From Sequoia sempervirens (taxonomy: Eukaryota; Streptophyta; Pinopsida; Cupressales; Cupressaceae), in assembly GCA_007258455.2 (NCBI GenBank), contig VDFB02047230.1, positions 153,313,797 to 153,377,796 of the forward strand: a stretch of DNA of 64,000 nt. The letters are read 5' to 3'. The notes beneath the pieces are model-generated. The model did no database searches. It was given only the letters and a program-made list of their open reading frames with translations, and was not told the DNA's origin. Below, piece by piece: positions 1 to 10,005 of the stretch (position 1 is its first letter; each line of letters starts with the position of its first letter). The position numbers and the translations under genes are program-made.

Positions 1-626
1 AAAGAAAACATCAAACGCCATATCACAGGGGGAAATGATATGCACATGAAATCAAATAAAAGAAAAATGAAATAGGCTAGCAAGTCAAATGCAAATAAAC
101 CATCTAACAGGTCATCCACCTCCCAATCATGTTCAGTGTATTGTGAGGGCAGTTGATTGTCCAAAGGGAGAATTGAAAGTGCCAAACTAGGGGAAGTACC
201 AAGTTCTTCACTTGGTGTAGGAGATTTATCATTTAAGCTCATGGAAGAGGAAAATAAAGAATTTAGATCATTATGCACCTCTTCATCAATTTTAGATATC
301 TCCTCCTCCTCATCATCATCTAGATTAATCACGACGGGGGGACATATGGTAATTTCCAAGGAAGGGTGTATTAAGAGTTGCGACTATTGTATTTGGTCAT
401 TTTGTTGTGAGGGTTGCAACATACTATCTTATGGCAAGTCAAGAAGAGGAGGGTGATCAGGTATCAAAGGTGAAGGTTGATTTTCTTTGTTGTTTTTTAT
501 TTTTAATTGACGAGCAAGGAGACGATGTCGACACCTACATGACCTAGCACTGCAATTTATTTTGATTCTATTTTGAAGCTATGTGGGTGTAAGAGTGGAT
601 TGATCCACCATAGGATCCTTTTCTTC
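1..626 (-). pseudogene. Element Y linker downstream of protease, broken
   Basis: The minus strand continues the polyprotein past the protease. One frame gives a serine-rich, acidic stretch (DDDEEE near 310-330, then SPTPSEELGTSP and EHDWEVDDLLDG) of the sort seen between protease and RT in plant gypsy elements. I see no G-patch motif here, unlike elements A, X and B. Stops break the frame. The plus-strand reading of 157-456 looks like an antisense shadow of this acidic stretch. Confidence 0.4.
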
Positions 627-1554
627 CTAGGGGGGAAGAATGGAAGGAATCGAAGGAGATGGGTCAATCACTTTCTCTTTTTCTTTATAAATTTGTTTTA
701 TGTGAGGGCGCATGATGGGGTTGGTTTCATTATCTCTCGGGTACTTAGATGAAGGTGAAGTGTTTATTGCTAGTTTCTCTAGAGGTGGGAAGGTTTGTGA
801 AGGTTTGGAATTAGGTTGAAGCATTATCTCATCGAGGATGGGAATGTCAAAAGCAGATAGGGATTGATTGCGGAGGGACAATTTTACAATTTTCTTTGCT
901 TTAAACTTTTGATAAACAATGAAAAATAAATCCTTATGAGGTGTTATGGGATCCATGGGATCAGGATAGAAAGATTCTAAGAAAAAGTTGCTTTTAGAAG
1001 ATAAGGGGTTAAAGCCACTATGGTTAATAGTAAATATTTCATTGTCATGCAAAAAATTTAAACATTTGTGTATGATCAAAGGAATAGCTTTCATCAAGCA
1101 AAGCCATGGATGGCCTAACCACAAAAGAAACTGATCTAATTGTGGAATGATAGAGAATGTAACATCCAATGTCTTAGGTCCTATTTGTAATGGAAGAATG
1201 ATTGATCCAATTGTAGGGAACGAAAAAACTATTATGTATTTTAATCCATGCTCTGGGTTTGTCATAGTTATCTTGATAAAGATCATGTAAGACCAAAAAT
1301 TCCTCAGTGATCACATTCTCACGATAGATAGGATCTATGAGTATCCCATTAGTGGGTTTATCATAAATGCGTCCAGCTATGTAAAGAGGACCATCAGGAA
1401 GATTTAGAAGAATATCTTTAGAAGTGAAAGTAATATCAAGATTCTTTTTAGTTGGGACCTTACGAGGGATGACGTCTATCACTCCTACCATTTCATCCAT
1501 ATGATTAATAGAGGGTGTATCAGGATGTTCAGTCTCTTTATTAAGAATCATCAC
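627..1554 (-). pseudogene. Element Y retropepsin-like protease region, frameshifted
   Basis: Two overlapping minus-strand frames (1174-1554 and 627-1286) together give an aspartic-protease-like fold region. The first contains PLYIAGRIYDKPTNGILID with the presumed catalytic aspartate near 1335, but the usual D-S/T-G is D-P-I here. The second carries the downstream protease hallmark LLWLGHPWLCLMKAIP, equivalent to LLGRPWIHEMHGVP of element B and LLGCPWIHAMKAVA of element A. A frameshift in the 1174-1286 overlap separates the halves. The tail (627-900) is a lysine- and proline-rich linker with no recognised domain. Confidence 0.7.
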
Positions 1555-1623
1555 ATCATTGTTTTGAGTTTCACTGGCTTTGACGAATGAAACATTATGT
1601 TTGGGAATAGGATTGGTAAAAAT

Positions 1624-3295
1624 TTACAAATTTTGATTGGGTGGGGCAACAAAGGTATTGCATTTTGCATTAACATTTGAAATGGATAGATGGACAGAAT
1701 CAATGAGGTCATGCACTATGTGTTTAAGACGCTTACATTGTTTTGTGTCATGTCCATTTTGTCTATGATAATGGCAATAAGCGTTAGGTTGGAAAGTTGG
1801 AGGAAAAGGTTTGGTTGTATCTAATGGTTTAATAGGGGGTAAAGAAATCATTTTTTTCTACATAAGTTGGGTCATGGTGTTATGAAGAGTGTCTGGTAAT
1901 GGTGTTGTCGTTGAGGATCTCCATAACTGTAAGGTATTGCAGCTTTAACAACTGCTACTTGGTTGTTGATAGGTTGAGGTGGTTATTGAGGTGGGGGGTT
2001 GAATTGTAAAAATACTTTGTTTGGTTTGCAAAATGGTTGCGAGTTGTTTGAAGTGTTAGGCTCAGATTTCTTAGTTTGGTTGGAAGTGGACTTTGCATCA
2101 TGACTACTAACTGAGCTGTGATAATCACAAAGGGATGTGCATAAGTCTAGGAAAGAAAAAAATTTCATCATGGTCAACTTATCCTCGATATGACTTTGCA
2201 AGTTTTCAATAAACATCTTTTGAAGATGTGCATCAAGAACCTTGATATCTATTTGAGCATACAATGACTGATAGCGTGAGATGAAATCAGTTACTTTTTC
2301 ATCCGCATTTTGTTTACATCTCATTAAATCAGTCATTGTATTTTTGGGAGTCATATGGACTTGGAAATGACTTATAAAGGCATCAAAAATCTCATTAAAT
2401 GAGCGAATTGAATGATTGGGTAAGTTTGAAAACCACTCCAAGGCAGTGTCCTTTAAAGTCCTAAGAAATAGTTTAGAGCTAACAGTTTGTTATCAAGGAA
2501 AAAATCATTGCATAGGGCTGTATAAGCATTGACAAGATTAGTAGGGTATCCTTTACCTCCATACTTCTCAAACCTAGGCATCTCAATTCCTTGTGGCATT
2601 GGGGTTCTTAATATTTCCAAGGATAATGGGCTACTATGGACATAGTAGGTGGGTGATGCAGTTTGGTTTTGGTTTATGGGGGATATTTGTTGTGGCATGG
2701 AAGAAATAGTTTAGAATAGTTGTGTAATGAGAGGGTTAGTATAGGTGGTATGAGGTGGAAGAGAGAAGGGTGATGGAGTATATGTAATGTTGGGATAGGT
2801 GAAGGGGACACTAAGAGGGGTGAAGGTGGTTGAAGAAGAAAGGTTCGATGCCATAAACAAACTAGGAATGCTAGTTGGAATAGCGAAAGGAGTCACCTGA
2901 CTAACTTGTTGCATGGTGGTTGTCACTTGAGGAGTGGTATAGGTAGGTATGGATGCTACGGTTGAAGGAGAAGGAATGTAAGATCCTCCTTGGCTAACCA
3001 TAGTGTTTGCTAGTTGGGATGTGCTAAAGGTATGCTTTTGGTATATCTCAACAATTTTTTTCATAACACCTAATCCCTTATCACTTTCAAGCATTCGATG
3101 GATGTTGCCTATAACAAGAATTATAGTGGCTGAAATGTTTTCAAGACACAAGTTTTTTTGCAAGTGTGCTAAATCCTCATGAATGTTAATGACTTTGTCT
3201 TGTGGAATGTGGTCATTTGAGGTGTCAACATGCATTTTATGTGAAGGTAAAGGTGTACTAGTGGTAGTATGCATTCCTAATGCACCATTTTCCAT
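1624..3295 (-). pseudogene. gag: Element Y gag (capsid plus CHHC zinc knuckle), broken
   Basis: Gag packages the element RNA into cytoplasmic particles. An ATG at 3295 opens a 194-codon Thr/Ser/Pro-rich N-terminal part ending in a stop at 2711. The same frame resumes at 2698-2453. A frameshift near 2460 leads into the capsid core at 2441-1983, with the retrotransposon-gag signature LEWFSNLPNHSIRSFNEIF and DFISRYQSLYAQ. A zinc knuckle follows at 1735-1776 (CHYHRQNGHDTKQC, spacing CX2HX4HX4C), so the second ligand is His rather than the usual Cys. Frame breaks mean no full Gag is made. Confidence 0.85.
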
Positions 3296-3870
3296 ACTAG
3301 GAGTAGGAGCTCAAGACAACCCAAGGTCCGCAACGAGTGTGCTATCGTGGGATGCCATGAGTCGGGAACTTCTTCTCACTAAAGTATTATCAATAGGGCA
3401 CCAAACACTCATACAAATACCACAAGAGATGAGGTGGATGAAAATGCAATGCAATATAGAACTAAGAAAATGAAAATAACATAAATTCTATAAAATGAAA
3501 CAGAAATGTAGTACTAGAAAATAGAAGTACAAAAAAATACCTAGAAATTACCAAAAAATTTAGTGCAAAATGAGTCAGAGGACTAAGTCGCCTAGTGTGG
3601 CGATTTAGTCCCATTGATGATTTTTTTGAGATTTTTCAGAAATTTTAAATGCAATTCTATGTCTTTCAGATGCAAAGATGCAATTACAATATGAAAAATG
3701 TAGAATTTTTGTGAGTTTCAATGCACAAATGATGCAAAAATGCAAGCTATTTGAGCTTTTCACTAATGCAAGTTGGAAGACCCTAGGATGCAACTTAAAC
3801 AATGCAATATCTAATGCAATGTAAATGAAACCTAGGATGCATTTAAAAGTAGAAGTAAATATGTTCAAAA
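3296..3870 (-). other. Element Y untranslated leader between PBS and gag
   Basis: This AT-rich stretch lies between the primer site and the gag ATG. It contains one of the family hairpins (3580-3611) and no coding frame I can support. The short open frames on either strand have no recognisable domain. Confidence 0.6.
3580..3611 (-). repeat. Y-type 13-6-13 hairpin
   Basis: Arm GGACTAAGTCGCC (3580-3592), 6-nt loop TAGTGT, arm GGCGATTTAGTCC (3599-3611). The arms pair along their full length with one G-U-type pair. Further Y copies are at 4365-4396 (weaker) and 5047-5078, and a degenerate one near 4246-4283. Confidence 0.75.
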
Positions 3871-3883
3871 TTCGGGTTCACCA
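3871..3883 (-). other. Element Y primer binding site
   Basis: On the minus strand the LTR ends at 3887, then comes a 3-nt spacer (TTT) and TGGTGAACCCGAA. Position and the TGG start fit a tRNA 3' end complement. The same TGGTGAACC start follows the LTRs of X and B. I could not assign the tRNA. Confidence 0.6.
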
Positions 3884-3886
3884 AAA

Positions 3887-5520
3887 TGCGGACAATGATT
3901 TTGGAATTCCCACACAATGCTTTGCTCCTTCTAGGGTTTTTCACCTAAAAGGAGAAAGGGGGATTGAATGGGGTCCAAAATGCAAATGTCTACACTTAAA
4001 TTTAATGTACATGAGATGTAATATGTCTAATTATGATGTACTAATGCACTAATATGAAAATGAAATGATTTAATGACGCAAAACCTAAGAAATGTGAAGT
4101 GTTGGAAAACATAGTGTGATATGCAAAAATACCTAAACATGCAAGTAAATGATGAAATAACAGAACAGAATTAGATAGGTGCACCTATAATCTGAAACTT
4201 GATGTAGGGAGATTCTGGAATCCTAAAAAATTGATTGGAAATATTGACTGGGAAACTTACGCTAGGCTGGGTGACATAGTCCCAGTTTCAGGAAAACTTT
4301 TTGGAACAAGAATCTGCCAAATGGGTATCCAAAAATGTAGAACCACTTTTCAAGCCTGAAAGAAAGACTAATCTACTAGTAGTGGCGACTTAGTCCACCT
4401 ATAGATCTTGGGAATTTCAGGACAAAATCTTGTAGCCTCAAGTCTGCACTTGCTTTTCTAACAGATGTCCGCACTTGATTACATATGCAAAAACTAGGAT
4501 AAAAAGTATCTCCAAGCTTGAATTAGGGTTATATGTTGATTTGATTGAATTTGAAGACTTCTTTACCACTTTTCAACACCTATTTTTTTGACAAATCTGC
4601 ATACAAAGTCTGCAAACACACATGTAAAGAAGGAAAATGGTTAAGGTTTAGAGAATAGGGGTTTGCCTTGGTCAAACCCCACTTTGGTAATCAAACCCTA
4701 TAAAATGAAATGAAATGGAAAGAGAATGATAAATAGATAACATGCAATGTCATAAACTTACTAAACCCTTGATGTGGAAAATATGAAGATATGCAATGAA
4801 GTGCTCCAATGGATGACTTGATAATGCCTAAATTGCGTGAATGCTTGAGTTAATTGCTTTGAGTGAATGCTTGAATGAATAGGATATTGAATTTAATGAA
4901 TGAGGGTTAAAATGAGAGGAAAAACCTTTACTTATACAGGATTTTCCTAAATTTCTTGAAAAATAACACATCAGAGGCCGACCTCAAGGGTTAGAGGACA
5001 AAATCCCGCTAGAAATTTGAAATAATTTTGAGTTTTCTGCCAAAAAGGACTAAGTCGCCCTATTGGTGACTTAGTACCACTTAAGAAAATTAAGTGGGTG
5101 TCAGGAATTAAAGGGCATTAAATGTTGTCCAACGGGAATATCCTAAAAAACACACTTACAAACAACCTGAAAGTGTATTAAAGGGTCATTTAAACATGAG
5201 AAAGGGTTGAATTAGTGATGACAAGTCTAGAAAAGCATGAAAGTGGGTTACAACACTTTGCAACACCTTGAAATGAGACTTGGTAAGTAATAAAAAGGGG
5301 ACATTTAGGTGAATTATAATGAAATGGTCCTAGAGAAGTGTGAAAGTGGGTTACAACACTTCACAACACTTTTACAAGACATCCTAGAAGTCTTAATGAT
5401 TCACATGGGTCCAAGACCTAATGTGAATGAATTGACCACATTACAACATTAAATCCAGACAAAATCAAGCCAAAATTCCACTAGAAAGACTCAAGTAAGC
5501 ATAAAAATGTCAACTATACA
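3887..5520 (-). repeat. Element Y 5' LTR
   Basis: The boundaries are TG at 3887 (next to the primer site) and CA at 5520. The LTR contains the AGGGGTTTG/CAAACCCC hairpin (4657-4681), family hairpins (4365-4396, 5047-5078) and the direct motif GTGGGTTACAACACTT twice (near 5243 and 5345), which also occurs in diverged form in the X LTR. The partner 3' LTR is outside the window, so the right boundary rests on the CA and on comparison with X. Confidence 0.7.
5047..5078 (-). repeat. Y-type hairpin in LTR
   Basis: Arm GGACTAAGTCGCC (5047-5059), loop CTATT, arm GGTGACTTAGTACC (5065-5078). It pairs as in the 3580 copy, with one G-U-type pair and one bulged A. Confidence 0.7.
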
Positions 5521-5811
5521 TTTTTTGGCGACACAAGAATATAAAAAGATGAAAACTTTAAGATATAGTATAAAAAACTCATTTTCTTGTCCATAGAGGC
5601 CATTTTTGGCCAAAAATATTATTCCAAGTTATTCAACATCAGTTCTCTAATACATGGCATGTAAATATTTTTGAGCTCTAATTAAAAAAAAATCCCAAAA
5701 TAATTCATAGATGAAAAATTATTGCCTCTAGAAATTGGGCCTCCCACATTGGAAATATAAAAACATATATGAAACATAAAATATCTATAAGAGGGAGTTA
5801 CATTTATTGAC
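5521..5811. other. Spacer between elements Y and X
   Basis: AT-rich DNA with no coding frame and no recognised repeat. It ends in TTGAC (5807-5811), the left target-site copy of element X. It should be the original left flank of X and the upstream flank of Y. Confidence 0.6.
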
Positions 5812-7327
5812 TAAAACATAGAAAAAGAGGTTCACCATCAACAAGGTATCAATGATGAGCCTAATTTTCAGTAGGTGTGTATTTCACTCAATTATGAGGG
5901 CCAAAATGCCTCAATAACAATCATAAACTGATCCTAACTATTATAGAAACAAAAAGGGAAGTGTTGAGAGCTTGAAACAATGTGTACCTTGTATAAAAAT
6001 TCTTTTTTTTAGGTCACAAAAGACTCATTCATATTTAGTGGTGAATGGGTCCATGTTAGGGTTCCAAAAAATGACTTATGGGTTTTATTCCTCTTAGTCT
6101 GGACTCCCAGATCCTAGATTTTCTTTGGTTCAAGCCCCACTGAGGACTCATTCACCTTTAATGGTGAATGGGTCCTTTTAGGGTTTTGAAAAACTAATTT
6201 TTTGGTTTTGTTCTTCAAGATATTCACTTCTAGCTCCCTAGTTTTTAGCTCCCGAAATTCTGAAACAAATCCTGGAGCTTTGTTTTTGTGCTCTTGCAAT
6301 GTAGATGACATCTTTGAAACTTGACAACTTTGACAATTTTGCTTCAATCCTATTCTCCACTTGAGCTTCAACATATGAACCTACAAACAAACATCAAAGA
6401 GAAGAAAAAATTGTGGATTTTTAGTGAATAGGGGTTTGCCTAAGTCAAACCCCTTTTAGGTAATTAAACCAAATGATGAGATAATGAAATTGAAGCATGA
6501 ACATGAGACAATGAAATTTTGATACCTTGAAAGTTGTCTTGGAATGTAAATCTGCAAACTAACATGAAGCGGCCATGAAGAATGTAGATCTTGATCTTGA
6601 ATAAGATGCGAAACTATGCTTACAAGTATATCCCCAATGCTACATCAAAAATCTTAGCTCAACAACATGCATGAATGCACTATGCCTTTGAAATGATGAA
6701 ATGATCTCGAATTTCTGCAATAAGACTTCACTAATTTTCCTTTGAATGACTTTGAAATTCTCTTGTAAACTCAAAATTGCTATAATGCATTAATACTCAA
6801 AGTTGCTAGGTGAAACAATGTGAATACTCAAAGTTTCTAGCACAAATTTCTAGGACCATGCTTTGAGGGGGGGTGAAATAACATCAAAAACCCATGTCAA
6901 AAATGTAGAGAAAGGGGTGTCCTATGTTAAGAGAACCCATTCTCCACTAAAGGTGAATGGGTCCTAACACCATTTTCTAGGACCTTAAATTTTCCAAATT
7001 AAATGTCATGCAATATCATTATTGGGTGTCGGGATAGATCTTTCAGAAAGTGTCATTAATAAGGCTTAAAATTGAATTAAAGGGGCCAATTAAGCTCAAT
7101 TAACCACAACTAATTAATGAAACCATAGGTAAGTGTGAAAGTGTAATACAACACTTTACAACACTATAAATAAGGTATAGTTTAAGTGTATTTTGTTAAA
7201 ATGGCCCTAGATTCAATGTAAATGTGTACAACACATTATAACACCAAATCAAGGCATAATTAGGTTAATTTAATATCACTTATTCCTAAATTAAGTGTGA
7301 AAAAGGGTTACTTTTTTCTACACTACA
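5812..7327 (-). repeat. Element X 3' LTR
   Basis: It aligns with 58619-60261 from AACATAG to CTACACTACA. The plus-strand left end reads TAAAACATAG where the other LTR has TGAAACATAG, so the terminal TG has mutated. On the minus strand it begins TGTAGTGTAGAAAAA, as the element B LTRs do. It holds hairpins at 6020-6052, 6144-6175 and 6933-6964 and the conserved hairpin at 6430-6454. It is about 130 bp shorter than its partner because of deletions, mainly around 6830. Confidence 0.88.
6144..6175 (-). repeat. X-type 13-6-13 hairpin
   Basis: Arm GGACTCATTCACC (6144-6156), loop TTTAAT, arm GGTGAATGGGTCC (6163-6175). All 13 positions pair if one T-G pair is allowed. Sister copies in this LTR are at 6020-6052 and 6933-6964. 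Confidence 0.8.
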
Positions 7328-7340
7328 TTTTTCCCTCACT
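7328..7340 (-). other. Element X polypurine tract
   Basis: On the minus strand the 13 bases directly before the 3' LTR read AGTGAGGGAAAAA, a purine-rich plus-strand primer in the expected place. Confidence 0.65.
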
Positions 7341-8524
7341 TTAGTGAGAGTTTATGTCCATGACAAAATCACACTAAAGTAGACATTCAAGACACTTTAG
7401 TATGCAACAATAACAAAGGTACATAGTCATACCCTATCAAAGGCCAAGAAAAATAAAGAAAAACAAAGGATCAAGCACAACCATTCCAACACGATGTGGA
7501 ATGGGGCTGTTTGTCTGTAACATACATTGCTCACTCTAGGGTAGTGGAACCTCACTCTGTCCACTAGGTGAGTTATCCCAACATGCATGCTCACTCTAGG
7601 GTAGTGGAACCTTAGTCTGTCGACTAGGTGAGTTATCCCAATGAGGTGGAAAATTAGAGAATCATATTAGCCTCCCATACCATATTGAAATTATCCTCCC
7701 GAAAACCTTGATAAGGCACCACAATGTAATGCTCTTTTGTATGCTTTTGAATTTCATGTCTATAAGTTTTTGTTAAAGGGAATTTTTCTTTGTTCATGTA
7801 AGGTTTTATTCTTAGGGAACACCATGCCTAATGTCTCCAAGAAAGGACAAATCAAATAGTATTAGATCACCACTTATGGGATGCCTCTTGCTTCACATCA
7901 TGCCACCAAGGGAGATCATATGCTTAGAAACATCACACTCTTGGAGGACATCAAACCCAATGACACCACCAAGAAAATGACACATCACAAGAAAATAAAA
8001 TCATGCCATGAAATATGCCAAAAGATGTCGTCAATGTATGCCCCCACTTTAAAGCGGTTTCTAACACCATTACTATGAGAAATTAGTTAAAGTATCCAAT
8101 ATTTTGTCCTAGGGCATGAGAGATTTCCTCGAAAAACCCTATGCCAAGTCATATGCTTCCGAAATAAATCTACGTCATGAACAAGGAGGGGGGGGTTGTC
8201 TCCAAAAATAGAATGCTAAACCTAGAAAGAAAAGTATGTCACTTGCAAGCCAACTTAAGGCATGTCGTCCACATCCAAAGCTTGCTCTTATATATACATG
8301 GAAGGCAATCAAATATTCAAAAGAAACAATGAAAAGGGACATACAAGGAAAAAGCTACCTAACCTCTTGCCCCCCTTGAGTGCAAGACAAGGATGAGCTG
8401 GGATGATTGATGATGGTATACCACTCCTTGTGATAATGAAATGATTTGCAATGAATGTAAAACATGCCATTATGAGTATCCTATGATCCTACAACTATTA
8501 CATGGCAAGAAGCATCAACTATTG
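7341..8524 (-). other. Element X 3' internal region, non-coding
   Basis: This lies between the truncated coding part and the polypurine tract. No RT, integrase or extra ORF is visible, and the open frame at 7881-8078 has no recognisable domain. The only clear structure is the 60-bp tandem repeat at 7528-7641. X probably lost its pol here by deletion. Confidence 0.5.
7528..7641. repeat. Tandem repeat, 60-bp unit, about two copies
   Basis: Unit one starts at 7528 and unit two at 7588. Each begins TGCTCACTCTAGGGTAGTGG and ends near GGTGAGTTATCCCA, with only a few differences between them. Confidence 0.85.
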
Positions 8525-8692
8525 TTATTGATTAAAATGAGTAGGAAAAGTATCAACTTGATGCCTATCTAATGAGATATTTCCACATGTAGTATCTATC
8601 GGTTTAGGATGCACCAAAGTTAAACTTGTCTTGGAAGAATCTTTTGTAAGGTTTTTGATATTAAGTGAAGGCTTGTTTGATGATTTTATTTC
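8525..8692 (-). pseudogene. Element X coding tail after G-patch (split by element A)
   Basis: This is a minus-strand frame of about 56 codons ending in a stop at 8525. When element A and one ATTTC copy are removed, its codon register matches that of the X G-patch segment at 27704-27873, so the two were one reading frame. The text after the join (IKSSNKPSLNIKNL) resembles the linker after the G-patch in element B (MRPSLNINTV). No RT follows. The frame seen beyond 8692 lies in the element A LTR and is not real. Confidence 0.65.
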
Positions 8693-9984
8693 TATAGACA
8701 TCGAAAATATACTGATTGACATTGTGCATCTGATCCTGACTTACTAACATCGTTTCTTCCTAAATCATGCCTCGGTCTAACCATTTAATCAAATTCCCTT
8801 ATCTGATTAAATTCATCAATATTTTTCTCTTAATTAAATAAAACATTTTGTCTAATTAAGTCACTTTCTCTTGTTAATTAAACCAATCCATCTGATCTAC
8901 TTATTCCTATTTAATTAAATAATCAATTTATTTGATTAAATCTCTAAAGTCTACCCATTAAATAAAATAAATTAAAACCTTATTTGATTTAATCTAACAC
9001 CATCCCATTTAATTAAATAAATCAAAATATTTATTTAATTAGCCTCTTATCATATTCCTCTCTTATCCGATTTAAATAAATCCATAAATCTAAGTCGAAT
9101 AAGTCACATCATCTAATCTCATGTTAAATTAATTAAACCTTGATTAATTTAATCTAACCTCATGTCACATCCTCTAGATAATGCAAGTTGCACATGAAAA
9201 TAGATTTAATTCATTTATTAAACCCCTTTTTTCCCTCACATGGCATCTTTTGGAATATTCTCTCAATTTGAATTCAAAAATTCCAAGTCAACATGTACAT
9301 CCAACAAGGAATTTAAGATCTCTTACATATCCTTTTCCTTGAGCCAAGTGGCATTTATTGCATTTTCCCTTCCCTCTTACATGTCATTTCAATAAATTTG
9401 AATTTCAAATATTGGCATTTATTGGCACAAACCCCAAATCTTGCACAACCATCATCCATTCATAACTTGACAAGTGGCACCATATCATTGGATGAAAGTT
9501 AGTCCCATATTGCTCAAATTTGGACTTTCATCCATCTTGAAATCCTATAAATGAAGGGCTCCTCTCCTCATTTGATCATCCAAAATTTGAGTAAAGTTAC
9601 CATGCTCAAATATCTATCAAGTTTCACACCATTGAGTTCTTAGCTAGGTTCTTTTGCAAATTTGGCTTGGAGTCTTCATCACTCATCATCAAAAGTGGAT
9701 CACTCAACAACACTCTTCATCATCTATCAACATTGCATGATAGGAATTGGGAAAGGGCCAAATTTTCACATCAAATTGGCACCAATTCCCCCATGGGATC
9801 AAGTGTTTGCTATTTAAATTAGGATTTCATGTTTGTTTTATCTCTTGTATTGTGTTCTTGCATATTTTCATTCCTAGTTTGAATTGTAAATGGATTCCAT
9901 GGGGAATCCTTGTTTATACTTGCAATATCTAACTTAGGGTGTTTAATCTCTTTGTTTTGTAGGTACATAGATTTGGGGTTCACA
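8693..9984 (+). repeat. Element A 5' LTR
   Basis: It is 1292 bp and matches 26416-27703 throughout. The first bases are TATAGACATCG where the 3' LTR has TGTAAACATCG, so the terminal TG mutated. It ends GGTTCACA at 9984. A TATA box (CTATAAAT, 9545-9552) lies about 430 bp before the end, the likely promoter. The first half is full of TTAATTAAA-type AT repeats. Confidence 0.95.
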
Positions 9985-9987
9985 TTT

Positions 9988-10005
9988 TGGTGCTAGAAGG
10001 AGGGC
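9988..10005 (+). other. Element A primer binding site
   Basis: TGGTGCTAGAAGGAGGGC follows the LTR after a 3-nt spacer (TTT). Position and the TGG start fit a tRNA primer site. I could not assign the tRNA. Confidence 0.6.

Larger units (their letters stand above)
1..5520 (-). mobile_element. Element Y: 5' part of a Ty3/gypsy LTR retrotransposon
   Basis: Read on the minus strand, the order is 5' LTR (3887-5520), primer binding site, leader, gag with capsid and zinc-knuckle regions, then a retropepsin-like region and a linker that runs off the window at base 1. RT, RNase H, integrase and the 3' LTR are not in view, so target duplication and lineage cannot be checked. The leader and LTR share hairpins and primer-site design with elements X and B, which ties Y to the same broad group. 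Gag and protease are broken by stops and frame changes, so this copy is dead. Confidence 0.85.

Noticed and set aside
157..456. Open plus-strand frame with Ser-rich text
   Set aside because: It is antisense to the acidic linker of element Y and has no domain; the Ser run mirrors an Asp/Glu run on the coding strand.
9747..9932. A 61-codon frame, repeated at 27466-27651
   Set aside because: It lies in both LTRs of element A; its conservation is that of the LTR and it has no ATG or domain.
9988..10005. Assigning the gypsy primer sites to a particular tRNA
   Set aside because: I could not match these bases to a plant tRNA 3' end with certainty, so I left the tRNA open.
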